Shown: positions 26,912 through 37,100 of the stretch, piece by piece
Layout: every line of letters begins with the position of its first letter
Position numbering within the stretch: position 1 is the first letter of the stretch
Notes under the pieces: model-generated
What the model saw: the letters and a program-made list of their open reading frames with translations, nothing else
What the model was told of the DNA's origin: nothing
Database searches by the model: none
From: CAVQDV01 sp963711375
Lineage (GTDB): Bacteria; Pseudomonadota; Gammaproteobacteria; Coxiellales; Coxiellaceae
Reading direction: 5' to 3'
Length of the DNA stretch: 64,000 nucleotides
NCBI GenBank assembly: GCA_963711375.1
Contig: CAVQDV010000003.1
Coordinates: 1 to 64,000, forward strand
Position numbers and translations under genes: made by a program

Positions 26912-28165
26912 ATGAGAAAGAAAAGCGAAAAGCAGCTCTTAGCTTCCCAAATTGTGGCAGATGCCGGTACTGGGATTTTTATTATCGGGTTAAACGCTGC
27001 TTCCGTATATGTGAAAAGTCCAATAAGTCCTGATAATTTAGACTCAGGACTCAATCACTTATTAAACGCTGCAAAAAATCTTGTTTCTCTTGTAGGACAA
27101 GGAGATGTTGCTCAAGATTCCTGGAATTTTTTATGCAATAGTGCCAACCATATTATTGATAGTTTTTTTCCAATTTTGAAGTCCACAGAATCTTCCAGTA
27201 AAGTTATTCCATGGAAACCAATACCTTTTTCTATTTTGCTCGAACAAAACAATATCCTAAGCGTTGATCGACAGCCTAAAAGAGTTTTAAATTTTCTTGA
27301 TCTCCAGACTGATGTATTGGTTTCTATCTCTAGAAAATATTTAAGCTGTCGGGACTTTTCACACTTGAGACAAACATGCAAAATTTTGTATAAAAATAAG
27401 CGGATTAGTAAAGCCTTTGATCGCAAAGCAATTAATTGTGACTATGGGTGGAAGAATTGGGTCAAAAATAATTATCGCAGTTTTGCTATTGATTTATCTT
27501 TAGAAGACGATGAGTGTTCTAATACTATGATTTGGATGTGTTGCATATACATTAGAAGATCCAACCATCCAATGAAAATGGACCTATTAAAAGAGATTTA
27601 TACTCGATTGGTTCTTCAAAATCCAATAACAGATGAAAAAGGCTGGATGCAGACATATCGCAGCGTACTTGGAAACTGTGATTTCAAGGCTGACTTAGTA
27701 AAAAGCATTAACAAAGCTATGTGGGCTTGGAATTGCGTGGAATTGGGTGATAATATCCAGCTTCTTCCACTGATTGAACGCCTTCTAGAACGTACCGCGC
27801 CATCAGCAAAATTCAAAGTATATTATCAGGACCGGATTCCTCACTGTTTATTGCCAGAACATTTTGCTTATCTTGCGGCTATTCCAATTGCATTTGCAGG
27901 GGTATTCACCTTCCTTGAAGAAAGGGGAATAAACAACAGGTTAATGGGTAATTCTATTTTTAGGAGATTAGGCTTTACAATGTTTACATTGTTTGCTCCT
28001 GACTCTGCGGGTAAAGTATATGCTCGACTTAAATCTTACCTCTATACCTCTCATCATCGAAATAAAGCCTTGGAATTACAGGCAACCTTGCAAAAATCAG
28101 CAAATGAAAATGATGATAAGTCAGATGAAAAGAATGAGCAAAATAATTTTACTTATGGTAACTAA
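26912..28165 (+). CDS. F-box-like protein, candidate T4SS effector
   Basis: This 417-residue protein carries an F-box-like segment at about residues 127-165 (LDLQTDVLVSISRKYLSCRD then FSHLRQTCKILYKN). It matches the eukaryotic pattern LPxEvLxxIxxyLsxrDlxxlrqvCkxly. F-box domains recruit Skp1-Cullin ubiquitin ligases and are known in Legionella and Coxiella secreted effectors. A hydrophobic segment lies near the N-terminus (about 17-33) and another near 310-330. The C-terminus is Glu/Asp/Lys-rich, a feature seen in Dot/Icm translocation signals. The F-box call is from sequence; the host target and secretion route are inferred. Confidence 0.6.
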   Translation: MRKKSEKQLLASQIVADAGTGIFIIGLNAASVYVKSPISPDNLDSGLNHLLNAAKNLVSLVGQGDVAQDSWNFLCNSANHIIDSFFPILKSTESSSKVIPWKPIPFSILLEQNNILSVDRQPKRVLNFLDLQTDVLVSISRKYLSCRDFSHLRQTCKILYKNKRISKAFDRKAINCDYGWKNWVKNNYRSFAIDLSLEDDECSNTMIWMCCIYIRRSNHPMKMDLLKEIYTRLVLQNPITDEKGWMQTYRSVLGNCDFKADLVKSINKAMWAWNCVELGDNIQLLPLIERLLERTAPSAKFKVYYQDRIPHCLLPEHFAYLAAIPIAFAGVFTFLEERGINNRLMGNSIFRRLGFTMFTLFAPDSAGKVYARLKSYLYTSHHRNKALELQATLQKSANENDDKSDEKNEQNNFTYGN

Positions 28166-28472
28166 ACTTGTCTTTCATTTAGAATAAAGAAAATATGAAT
28201 GGGTAACAGCCAAATCTTTTAGTTCTTAACCCCACTAACGAAAAGCAACATTCTTTAAAACCTGGAATATCGGCAGTTCTCATCCTATCTCTCAACTCCT
28301 TTAAAACACCTACACCTTTACAAATGTTTCTGAAAAAAATTAGAGCGAAGGATGAAAAGAAGGACATAAATCGAGAAACCGGCTAGAAAAAATATCAATA
28401 ATGTCCTAAAGGGCGTTTACTTTGACCTGAAAACAGGTACAATTCTGTCATTTAAATCAGAAGGAAGGGATT
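28166..28472. other. Intergenic region
   Basis: These 306 bases hold no convincing gene or RNA. The promoter for the following membrane protein presumably lies here; a TTGACC near 28422 could be its -35, but a matching -10 is not clear. Confidence 0.35.
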
Positions 28473-30101
28473 ATGAGAGCACTCTCAGTGAAAGAAAAAC
28501 TAAAACTCCACGTGGGTAAAGCGGTTATTTATGGCACATTAGGACCAGAACTTTTTTCGGAGTTATTTAGAACAGTTGATGGAAATCGCGCGATACAACT
28601 TTTATCCCTGCAAATTTTTGCTGCAGAAGCGCCTGATTTAGCTGGCCAGGTGATGGCCGGAATCTTTTCGGGATTAGATTATGCTAGTCACCTTGTACGT
28701 CTCAATCCCACTAGTGACGCTATGGATATTATGGAGCTTAACAGGATCGACTATAGCTCATACGAACAAGGATCAACATCAGCAGAAGAAATGCCCCGGA
28801 CAGATTTAAATGAAGGCGGGGATGAACTGATTGAGAAAATTCAATTAAATCGCCCTTCTAGCTGCTTCCAAGCTTCTGTAATAATCTCTAAAATATTTGC
28901 GGGAATCCTCACTGAAGACATTATTATTAATAATTCCTTGATGAACGCTATTGCTGTTTACCACATCGCCCTTTATTTTTATTTAAAAGGACAAATAACC
29001 CAGGACGCAGCCAACCTGATGATTTACATTTTAGGCGGCGCGAATGTTGCTCTGGATATTACCTGCAATAATTTTTTGTCATTGAAAGATGGAATTCATT
29101 CTGTAGATTTTTGGGTCGATTTTAAAAATTCTGCATTTAACGATGTTTTTAAACACAACAAGAAAGCTGGAATCATGGCGGCATCAAAAGTATTCGTCAA
29201 TCACAGCTTTAATGGGGCTGTTCACTATTTGATAACTAAGCAATTTTTTTGGGGCGTACTACCCTTTGCTTCAGTATGGGAAGTTTCCGATAGCACTTCT
29301 GAATACATCGCCTATGCCAGCGCCATCACTGCTTTTATTGCCTTCACCTTGTTAAAAACCAATAATGTTTTTGAAAATTTCCGCAGACCCTTTCTTATTT
29401 CACTAGACTACAAACCTGAGTATCGATACGACTATGAGCGAATATTGGATGAAGATCGCCAAAACATTTGGAAAAATTTAAAACGAAGTGAAAAAATAAA
29501 AATGATGTTGCACCCGGCGACCCTTGGTTTAATTAGGGGATCTACCATTGGTTATATTACTTATACGCTTTTCCATTATTTTATTGCAGGATCTTTTCCT
29601 GGAGTTCTTCCTGAGATTACTTCCTCTTTGGTTGCCCTGATCCCCTCAATCACCCTACTCGCTCATGCAATTATTACGGAGAAAGAGCATGCTCTAAATG
29701 TAAAATCTTTAGAAAATGCGGAATCTGGGGGGCAGGATAAATTTGGGCTTCGCACTCAACTTACCACTCTTTTATTGAACGTTGGTAGCCAAACGATTCG
29801 AGGGCTAATTGGAATGTTGGCCATCCACCAGATGTTGGGATCTACGATTGGGGATCGACTAGCGACAGTACTTGGCCTTGGCTTTGCCACCGAGGTAGCT
29901 TTGGGTGGGGGATTGTTTTTTCAAAAGAAAATACTTCCTCAGGTGGATAGCAAGATAGAAGATACTAAAGTCGTTCTTACTAAACTAGGAGGCTTAGTCT
30001 GCACTCGACGAAAACCAGGGTATGCAAAAATCCATGACGAGGCAGTCAATGAGGATCTATTTGAAGAAAAAGGATGCTGCCGAAAAGGTTGTGGATTCTA
30101 A
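28473..30101 (+). CDS. Multi-pass membrane protein with Cys-rich tail, unknown
   Basis: This 542-residue protein has several hydrophobic segments, near residues 145-165, 185-200, 255-300, 355-400 and 450-480, separated by charged loops. The C-terminus ends in GCCRKGCGF. A CC-x(3)-C cluster at the extreme tail is unusual and could be lipidated in a eukaryotic host, as in some effectors; this is inference. A good ribosome site (AGAAGGAAGG) precedes the ATG. No family is recognised. Confidence 0.6.
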   Translation: MRALSVKEKLKLHVGKAVIYGTLGPELFSELFRTVDGNRAIQLLSLQIFAAEAPDLAGQVMAGIFSGLDYASHLVRLNPTSDAMDIMELNRIDYSSYEQGSTSAEEMPRTDLNEGGDELIEKIQLNRPSSCFQASVIISKIFAGILTEDIIINNSLMNAIAVYHIALYFYLKGQITQDAANLMIYILGGANVALDITCNNFLSLKDGIHSVDFWVDFKNSAFNDVFKHNKKAGIMAASKVFVNHSFNGAVHYLITKQFFWGVLPFASVWEVSDSTSEYIAYASAITAFIAFTLLKTNNVFENFRRPFLISLDYKPEYRYDYERILDEDRQNIWKNLKRSEKIKMMLHPATLGLIRGSTIGYITYTLFHYFIAGSFPGVLPEITSSLVALIPSITLLAHAIITEKEHALNVKSLENAESGGQDKFGLRTQLTTLLLNVGSQTIRGLIGMLAIHQMLGSTIGDRLATVLGLGFATEVALGGGLFFQKKILPQVDSKIEDTKVVLTKLGGLVCTRRKPGYAKIHDEAVNEDLFEEKGCCRKGCGF

Positions 30102-30238
30102 AATCTCCAATAACTCTCTCAGCAAAAATACGCTTGAACTTGTGAAAAAGAGGGAATAGACTCGCTTGAGAATCGCACAATAAGTGCTCAAACTAACCGA
30201 CCAGTACACATAAGTCATATAAAAGGGAGCGTTCAAAA

Positions 30239-32548
30239 TTGAGACATTCACTGCCAGACCTTGCGCCACTTTCACTTGAAATTTCCGTTTCGGAGGCCTT
30301 TTGCACAATCCACCCTAACTTTGTTCCCAAGGATGATATAAATGATGTGAGGTCTCCAATAGGTTCTGTTCGGTCAAATAAGCCACCAGAAATTGCCACT
30401 GTCTCAATTTTTTCCATTAATAGTCACGTGACAATGGCTAAGTACTATTCACTGGGTAAATTGCAAGCCTTTTTAAAAGGGCTGAAAATGTACAATCTTT
30501 GTTTTACTGATATTAGTGAGAAAGTAAAGTCCGGTGAAAAAGAAGGCTTCTTTTCTCTGAAACGCTACCTATCCATTTTGAATGGATTGTCACAGAAAAC
30601 GTATTGGGGCGCTGTGAATGTTGTCCATTCCAATGCGTCAGTAAATATCGATAAAATCAAAGAACAATGGTTTGAACTGGTGCGCCGTAGTTTACTAAGT
30701 ACAGACAATATCCAAATGCTTTTTAATGCCCAAGCTTTACTCACTCTTCAACGCTTAGCAAAACAGGCCATTTCTCAACTAAAGTGGCGTATGCTGGGAG
30801 GAACTCAAGAATTAAAGCAAATTTGTGAGCAATTTATTCAAGCCCTTGAGCCATATGCTAGTGCTGAAAAACAAGTAAAAGAAAAACTAAAACTCTCTCA
30901 GGATGCTTTGGCTCGCCTCACTATATCAATTGAATCTAAAGATACTCGCCATGACGACGTCTGCTATCATGTAGCACATAAAATAAATGCCGCCGTTCAA
31001 CTAACAAGTTTTTTCTCGGATAAAGATGCTGAAGCATCCACTGGCGATGAAACGATTAACCGCCCAATTCATAAAATGAATAATGACGAAAAGAAAAGAG
31101 TGGCTAAGGAGTTTTTATCAAAACCTCATTATAACGGAATGACACCAAAATCATTTTCTAACCTAATTAATATTGTTGAAACCTATGGAGAAAATGCTGA
31201 AAAATCGACTCTTTATCAATTCAAAATCTTTGATGAAGATTATGGTAATCTGAAAACTATTAACCGAGACCGAGGTCAAAATCGTCTTGTGATACCAAAA
31301 GACCTTGGAGCTTTTATCCCAAAATTCAGTTTTTTACCCGGCCTTTTTAAGGATATTGCGTCCCGTTATGCGTTCTTCAAAGATAAGCATTGGCTTATCC
31401 ATATCATGAAAGAAGGGATCCAAAAATATTTGGCCCCTTCTCATGAGGATCTTATGAATGCGGATTCTTTTCAACGGATTCTTGTGTTGGAAAAATTTAT
31501 AAAAGAGGAGCTTCATGAAATCCAATCACGCTTTAGTTCACTTAAAGGTTGGCATCGAAAATCTCGCGCATTGCTGACAGAATGGCAAAAGATGGTTTCT
31601 GGGGTTCACGAAAAAATAGTAGAGGCAAAAGAAAATTATAAGAAATGCCAAGATGAAGCTCTCGTTGAACATTTAGAAGATGACCTTGTCGATGATCTGC
31701 AAAATACTTCAACAAATGAACTTAATTCAGTTGATAAAGAAATCCTTAGCAATAATAAATCTCGACACACTTTATCGACAAAAGAAGATCTTCTCTTAAC
31801 CAATTGCTCTTCGATCTTTTTTTCAAAATCTTGTGCTGCCGTTAAAGCCAGTGACATTAGCGAAATATTAATAGCTTTTCGTAATGCATATTTATCTAAA
31901 AAACCGGGTGAAAAAACCTCATTTTTTTATGAAAGGTGCCGCAAAACTTCTAATGAGCGCTTAACTGATATTGTCGATCACTTTGAAAAATTATCAAACT
32001 TAGATTGGGTTGAGTTCAATGGTGCAAAATTAGAAAATATCTTCAAAGATATGGACCTTTTAGTTGAAATAATAAAATTTGTCACACAAAAACCTTTAAT
32101 CACAGAAGACTCTCAAATCGCACACAAACCTCGAAAAGCATTTAAGGATAAAAAAGAACGCCTGGAGTCATTAGTCGAGCGAATTTTCACGAATCAACTG
32201 GTAATCCTGTGCCAAAAAATAATATCCTATGCCGAAAGTGATACTTTACCCCCCGAGATTAAGAATTCATATGAAACCCTGATTGATACAATTAAGGATT
32301 GCATCTACAATTATAAAATTCCATTGGTACAAAACAATTATGAGCTCTTACTAAAAGATCTGAAAGATCCTGAAAATAATCGCCATGTCATTCAAGCCAC
32401 TGCTACTGCGTTAATTACATGCATCGAAGAACAACAAAGCCGTTCTACAGCTTATCAGCGCTCCTGGACAGAGAATGAAACTGGACCTCAATTCTCGTCG
32501 ATATCGCCAATCACTCTAACCTCTGGGATGACACAATGCGCCCAGTAA
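30239..32548 (+). CDS. Large helical orphan protein (769 aa)
   Basis: This soluble, mostly alpha-helical protein has no recognised family. The frame begins at a TTG with GGGAG nine bases upstream; the first ATG is 65 codons further in, so the start is uncertain. Glu/Lys-rich heptad-like stretches occur near residues 200-240, 395-480 and 620-660. Its stop overlaps the next gene by 13 bp, so the two are translated together. Context (an unknown-protein cluster on a replicon with a type IV system) suggests a host-interaction function but does not show it. Confidence 0.55.
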   Translation: MRHSLPDLAPLSLEISVSEAFCTIHPNFVPKDDINDVRSPIGSVRSNKPPEIATVSIFSINSHVTMAKYYSLGKLQAFLKGLKMYNLCFTDISEKVKSGEKEGFFSLKRYLSILNGLSQKTYWGAVNVVHSNASVNIDKIKEQWFELVRRSLLSTDNIQMLFNAQALLTLQRLAKQAISQLKWRMLGGTQELKQICEQFIQALEPYASAEKQVKEKLKLSQDALARLTISIESKDTRHDDVCYHVAHKINAAVQLTSFFSDKDAEASTGDETINRPIHKMNNDEKKRVAKEFLSKPHYNGMTPKSFSNLINIVETYGENAEKSTLYQFKIFDEDYGNLKTINRDRGQNRLVIPKDLGAFIPKFSFLPGLFKDIASRYAFFKDKHWLIHIMKEGIQKYLAPSHEDLMNADSFQRILVLEKFIKEELHEIQSRFSSLKGWHRKSRALLTEWQKMVSGVHEKIVEAKENYKKCQDEALVEHLEDDLVDDLQNTSTNELNSVDKEILSNNKSRHTLSTKEDLLLTNCSSIFFSKSCAAVKASDISEILIAFRNAYLSKKPGEKTSFFYERCRKTSNERLTDIVDHFEKLSNLDWVEFNGAKLENIFKDMDLLVEIIKFVTQKPLITEDSQIAHKPRKAFKDKKERLESLVERIFTNQLVILCQKIISYAESDTLPPEIKNSYETLIDTIKDCIYNYKIPLVQNNYELLLKDLKDPENNRHVIQATATALITCIEEQQSRSTAYQRSWTENETGPQFSSISPITLTSGMTQCAQ

Positions 32549-33345
32549 CTCTCGAAGGTTTTAGAACAGCATTACTGGAATCCGTCGATGACTTTCTTCG
32601 AGAGATCTCAATGGAAAAAGCTATTGAAATCCAAAAAGGTAATGACAAAACACTTTCACCATTGATAGACGAGTTAAGATCAACCATCCGAAAACCTGAA
32701 ACTTCAATCTTTCTCTTCATAAGTATTAAGGATTTTATTAAGTATCGCCTAGGCGGATTTTCGGGCTGGTTCCCCCTTTGTAGCGAATGCCAACTAAAAG
32801 CCAAAATAAAGCTGGTATTAAAAGAAGAACAATTTTCACTGCGTGCCTTAGCAACGAAAGAATTATCAGAGAAAAATACCACAATTTTACAGAAAGAAAA
32901 TGAAATTGATGAACTCAAAAAAACCATTTCAATTCATCAACCAGGTGGCAAAGAAAAGGAAGAAATGTCATCGGATGACCTCCAAGAAAAAGTCGTTATC
33001 AATCCTAATTCCAAAGAAATAAAACCGTATGTCGATTTCCAAGAAAAAAAATTCGAGTCGCTTAAAAAAATTAATACCGGGCTTGAAAATGATTTTCAAC
33101 AGTTAAAAACTACTCTTGCTCAAAAAGAGGCTGAAATGGCCTTGATCATAAAAGAAAGAGATGAACTACAAAATAGAGTAGGCATATTAACAATTGAAGT
33201 TGAGTCTAAAAATCAGCGAATTGAGGAGCTTGAAAGAGCTCCGGCTCAGCAGCCTGTTATTCAAGTACAAGCGCATGTAAAAAGAAAAGCTGCGAGGCCT
33301 CCAGAGCGCCTAACAGGTGGAGTATTTGGAATGGGACCGAATTGA
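32536..33345 (+). CDS. Coiled-coil protein coupled to the 769-aa gene
   Basis: This 269-residue protein has a short helical N-terminal domain containing a CSEC dipeptide pair (about residue 82-85), and long coiled coils over about residues 95-135 and 165-235. The tail is basic (VKRKAARPPERL) and ends in Gly-rich FGMGPN. It overlaps the upstream gene by 13 bp in another frame, an arrangement typical of translational coupling and of partner proteins. Function unknown. Confidence 0.55.
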   Translation: MRPVTLEGFRTALLESVDDFLREISMEKAIEIQKGNDKTLSPLIDELRSTIRKPETSIFLFISIKDFIKYRLGGFSGWFPLCSECQLKAKIKLVLKEEQFSLRALATKELSEKNTTILQKENEIDELKKTISIHQPGGKEKEEMSSDDLQEKVVINPNSKEIKPYVDFQEKKFESLKKINTGLENDFQQLKTTLAQKEAEMALIIKERDELQNRVGILTIEVESKNQRIEELERAPAQQPVIQVQAHVKRKAARPPERLTGGVFGMGPN

Positions 33346-33391
33346 ATACCTAAAGATATTTAGGGTTCAATATGACTGCGAAGGAGTTTGA

Positions 33392-34255
33392 ATGGGGGAT
33401 AGTAAAATAATTTCCGAGATAAATGACGATACCAAGCTAATTAGATTTTTAGACAAAAATGGAGCTGAGAAATCCATTGGAACGATAGGGTATGGCTCAA
33501 TAATCTGTACCTTCCACTATGGAACTTTAAAGCATTATAAAAATAGTAAAACTAATGCCGGCGATTCAAGTGAGGGCTCAATTAATATTAATTTGGGGGG
33601 GCAAATTGGGTATGACAAAACAGTACAAAATGCACTTGTTTCTTGTTGGTCTATTTGGGACGGTAAAGATGATCCTTGGATTGCCTTTGAAAATAGCTCT
33701 TTTACCCAAAAAAAGGAGAATATTTGCGCTATTGTTTCTACAGTAGGAAAGGTAAAGAGTATTCATGAACAAATCGTCGAGCTAAACCAAAAAATATTGG
33801 GTGATCGTTACAAAGAAATAGTTCTGGATAGTCGTCATGGCCCTATAGAATACTTTCCGAATGAAATAGGAATTCCTATAACGAGATTTGAACAGATTGA
33901 TGATCCAAAAAGTCATGAGCTGCTAGAGAGAACTTTCCGCAATATTTTTTTCAAACGCGATAAAGATGAGAGGGGTCAAATATACTACTGCAACGAGAAA
34001 GAATATCGATTCGCGACGCTTTTGGGATTAAAGCAATTTTTTGGAAGTGGCATGGATATAGCATTGAGTGCAGAAAACGCCATTTTGCGCGATTATGAAT
34101 TAACATTAGTAAACGGTATTCACTATATTGATCACGTGCACTTACGAGGTCAGGACGAAGAAATAGAAACAGCCTGCATCGCTTGTGGAATAACTCTATC
34201 TACATCATCACTTCCAAAAAGCCTCGGACAAACTCAAGTTAGAGTACCTCTCTGA
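33392..34255 (+). CDS. Conserved-looking protein of unknown function (287 aa)
   Basis: This mixed alpha/beta protein has no signal peptide. It contains FFKRDKDERGQIYYCNEKEY then RFATLLG (about residues 188-215), a pattern reminiscent of DUF2971-like proteins (FxKRxxF..E.EYR). That resemblance is weak. It is transcribed with the two genes before it (46-bp gap) and has an AAGGAG ribosome site. It borders the large repeat region on its right. Confidence 0.5.
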   Translation: MGDSKIISEINDDTKLIRFLDKNGAEKSIGTIGYGSIICTFHYGTLKHYKNSKTNAGDSSEGSININLGGQIGYDKTVQNALVSCWSIWDGKDDPWIAFENSSFTQKKENICAIVSTVGKVKSIHEQIVELNQKILGDRYKEIVLDSRHGPIEYFPNEIGIPITRFEQIDDPKSHELLERTFRNIFFKRDKDERGQIYYCNEKEYRFATLLGLKQFFGSGMDIALSAENAILRDYELTLVNGIHYIDHVHLRGQDEEIETACIACGITLSTSSLPKSLGQTQVRVPL

Positions 34256-35546
34256 GCAATTATATTTAGCAGTGCTCTACTTGAGGAAGCAACCACAAAT
34301 GAACAAACACCCTGCTCTACCGCCTACCCAAAAGGTAAATTGAGCTTTTAAGAAATCCATCCCCAAAAAAATCCTAGAGTGTGGCCGCTTTTTCGTTTTT
34401 TCCAACCTACCAAACCAACCTCCCTTTCCAATAACTCTGAAGCGCTTAGTTTGTTGACTGTTAACTTGGCGCGGCATAAATTAATTACTAATTGAACATT
34501 TTAGCTGTCTTTTAGGTAGTTCCTCTTCACCTAAAAAAATTATTTTTCCTTCATTCCAAAAAAAATCACATTTTGACCGACCAATCTCCTTTTTTAATTT
34601 ATCGACCATTCTGGAACTTGGGATAAATTTAGTGACCCACTGATCAGTTGGCAAGCTCTACTGTGGCTTCATGTTCGCAATATATATTTCGTATATTTTA
34701 AGTATATTTCTTAAAAAAGCTCGAAACAGGTCGATCAAAATGTGTTTTTTATCTTGTTAAGGTGATTTTTGCCTCTTACAAACAAAGTTGTCCGGAGCTC
34801 CGGACAAAAGCATTATTTGAATTCTCAAATAAAAAATGGGGAAAAGCACATTCTGACCGACTTACTAAAATGACAGATTTCACTTTATCTAGAGCTCCGG
34901 ATGGATCTGATGCATTTTTGTGAAATACTCCAAAACAATGTGTTTTACCACTTCTGCCCTTAATTTTTCGTTTGCTGATGAAGGATTAGTCGGTCAGAAC
35001 GAGATTTTTCTTCCATCACCTCAATCGCACTATATTCTGTCCGGATCTCTGGACATTTATCGAAAGGTTTTACTTAGCTGTCCATGAGCAATAGGAGAGT
35101 TAAAACATCCCTTCCCACCAAAGTAACATTGACCTAACTGCATATTTCGCTAACACTCGATCCGTCTGAGGTTGGCTGGCGATGCTGCGTTTGGATTTAG
35201 AGTCAGAGTGGCAAAATCAGGTTGATCGGGTGCTGGCGGAATCGCCGATCGGATGTTAGCGGTATTAGCGATCGAGTTTTACTTGGAGGTGTGTTCGGAT
35301 GCGAACGGAATATCCAACTTAACTCTGTATCCGGAGCTCCGGACAAGCAATTTCTGGTTTTTCTAAAGACTTTTTCAGAAGCAGGGGAATAAACACATTC
35401 TGACCGACCTGTGGGTTTATGCACAAATACATTGTCCAGAACTCCGGATAACTCAAGTAAATCACAACTCAAAAAAACCCGGTTCATTTAGCACGCTTTT
35501 ATCATCTCTCCGAGGTTCTAGATAGCCAATTTCAAGCTATAGATTA

Positions 35547-35562
35547 TGTCCCACGTGAAACA
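35547..35562. promoter_or_regulatory. parS-like site 1
   Basis: The sequence TGTCCCACGTGAAACA matches the general bacterial parS consensus TGTTTCACGTGAAACA at 14 of 16 positions. The second ParB gene at 40355 encodes a chromosomal-type ParB, the kind that binds this palindrome. Confidence 0.65.
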
Positions 35563-36023
35563 TGTAAATGCAGATTTCATTTCAAAAACACTAACATTGA
35601 GCATAAAATTTATCCGGAGCTCCGGACTACCCTGCTATCTTTGGTTGACCTCCTAAAGGACTGATTCCCGAGGGCGCACGGTCCTTTCTGGTTCCTGTTT
35701 CAACGTGATGCTTAGTCTCCACTCCGAAGGCTAAACTTCCTGACTGCCTGCCAACAGGTCTCACTAGACAGGAACCAGTTTAAAGGTAAAATTTTTTTAT
35801 TTGCAATATGCGCTTTCATCTTCCCCATGAATGAGGAGGTTTTATCGCGCATGTGATAAAAGGTTCATTTACACAGCCAAGGAATGGTCATCTTCTTATT
35901 CGATAGACCGCAGCTTAGACACTTGTAAAAGCAGTCTATTTGGATGTGCTTTTTGGCCTGAAATGCTTTAAGTTTCAATTAAACTATCTGGAGTTCCGGA
36001 TAGACTTGCAGGGCTCTACTCAC

Positions 36024-36039
36024 TGTCCCACTTGAAACA
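36024..36039. promoter_or_regulatory. parS-like site 2
   Basis: The sequence TGTCCCACTTGAAACA matches the parS consensus at 13 of 16 positions and has the same left half as site 1. It lies 477 bp to its right, just before the tandem composite repeats. Confidence 0.5.
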
Positions 36040-36086
36040 GGACAGTACGAACATTGATGACCATCAATTGGATAATATCCCAGATT

Positions 36087-36983
36087 GTCCGGAGCTCCGG
36101 ACGCCTAGCTAAAGGATTTTTTCAGCTGCATTGGAACAAATGGAATAAGCACATTCTGACCGACCATTAAAAAATTATTCCCTGAATTAATCCGGAACTC
36201 TGGATAAGGGCACTTTACCAAAACCATTTACGGAAAATTTAAAAATAAATGGCGAAAGTATTAAAGAACACGGGATAGAGACTTCGTCCGGAGCTCCGGA
36301 CAGATAGACATGCAATTTTTGTTTAGACGCACTGGAATAGAGTGGAGAAAGCACATGCTAACTGCGCATCAGAAAATTAACCGGAGTACCGGATAAGGTA
36401 AGTTTTCTATGAATCCCGCGAAAACTTTTAAAAAATACAGCCCAGTCCAAATAGAACGCTACACTCAGATATCGTCCGGAGCTCCAGACACATGGGCTTT
36501 GAAAACTTGTCAACAAGCGCCCAAGTGGATTTAAATACCACATTCTGAGCGACCAACATAAATTAACCATCGAACTAATCCGGAGTTCCGGATAATGCTA
36601 CCTGTTCTTAGAAGCCCGGAGAAAACGTAAAACGAAATACATTCACAATAGATGGCCGATGCATACTGAGTCCGGAGCTCTGGACAGGTCACCACAGAAG
36701 CTTTATTGACGCGCAATGGAATGAGAAATAACGACATCCTGATCGACTATCGGAAAATTATTATCAGAATCAGTCCGGAGACCCGGACAATGGGGAAGCT
36801 TATACAACTCTCACAAACAACATAAAACTGGCTATGATTTCCTTACTATTGAATCCAAATTTAGCGTATCGTCCGGAGGTCCAGACTTAGAGTTACAGGC
36901 AAACAATTATTCAAGCTCAATAGAAAAAATGTAAATAAACACATTCTGACCGACCGTTCGTAAAGCAATCCGGACTTCCGGAC
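36087..36983. repeat. Five tandem ~196-bp composite units
   Basis: In this stretch the two repeat families form five successive units with fixed order: palindrome A1 (GTCCGGAGCTCCGGAC), then B 63-69 bp later, then a second palindrome A2 (TCCGGAxTxCCGGA) 28-41 bp after that. A1 starts at 36087, 36286, 36474, 36670 and 36871. The sequence between the motifs is much less conserved, so the motif positions seem to be under selection. Two looser units with the same order start at 34790 and 35330. Confidence 0.85.
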
Positions 36984-37100
36984 AATTTCTACTATTCCTT
37001 AATGATCATTAAAACTTTGAAAATATAGTTTATCATCCAAAATGGTAATAGAAATTCCCCTTAAATCCGAAGATGCGGACAAATTACTGACTCAAAAAAG

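Noticed and set aside
30193..30417. Minus-strand frame opposite the 769-residue gene start
   Set aside because: Antisense shadow of the larger gene with no supporting signals.
34790..36983. Regular repeats resembling a CRISPR array
   Set aside because: Units are ~98/196 bp with two motif types, repeats are short palindromes rather than 28-37-bp direct repeats, and no cas genes are present.
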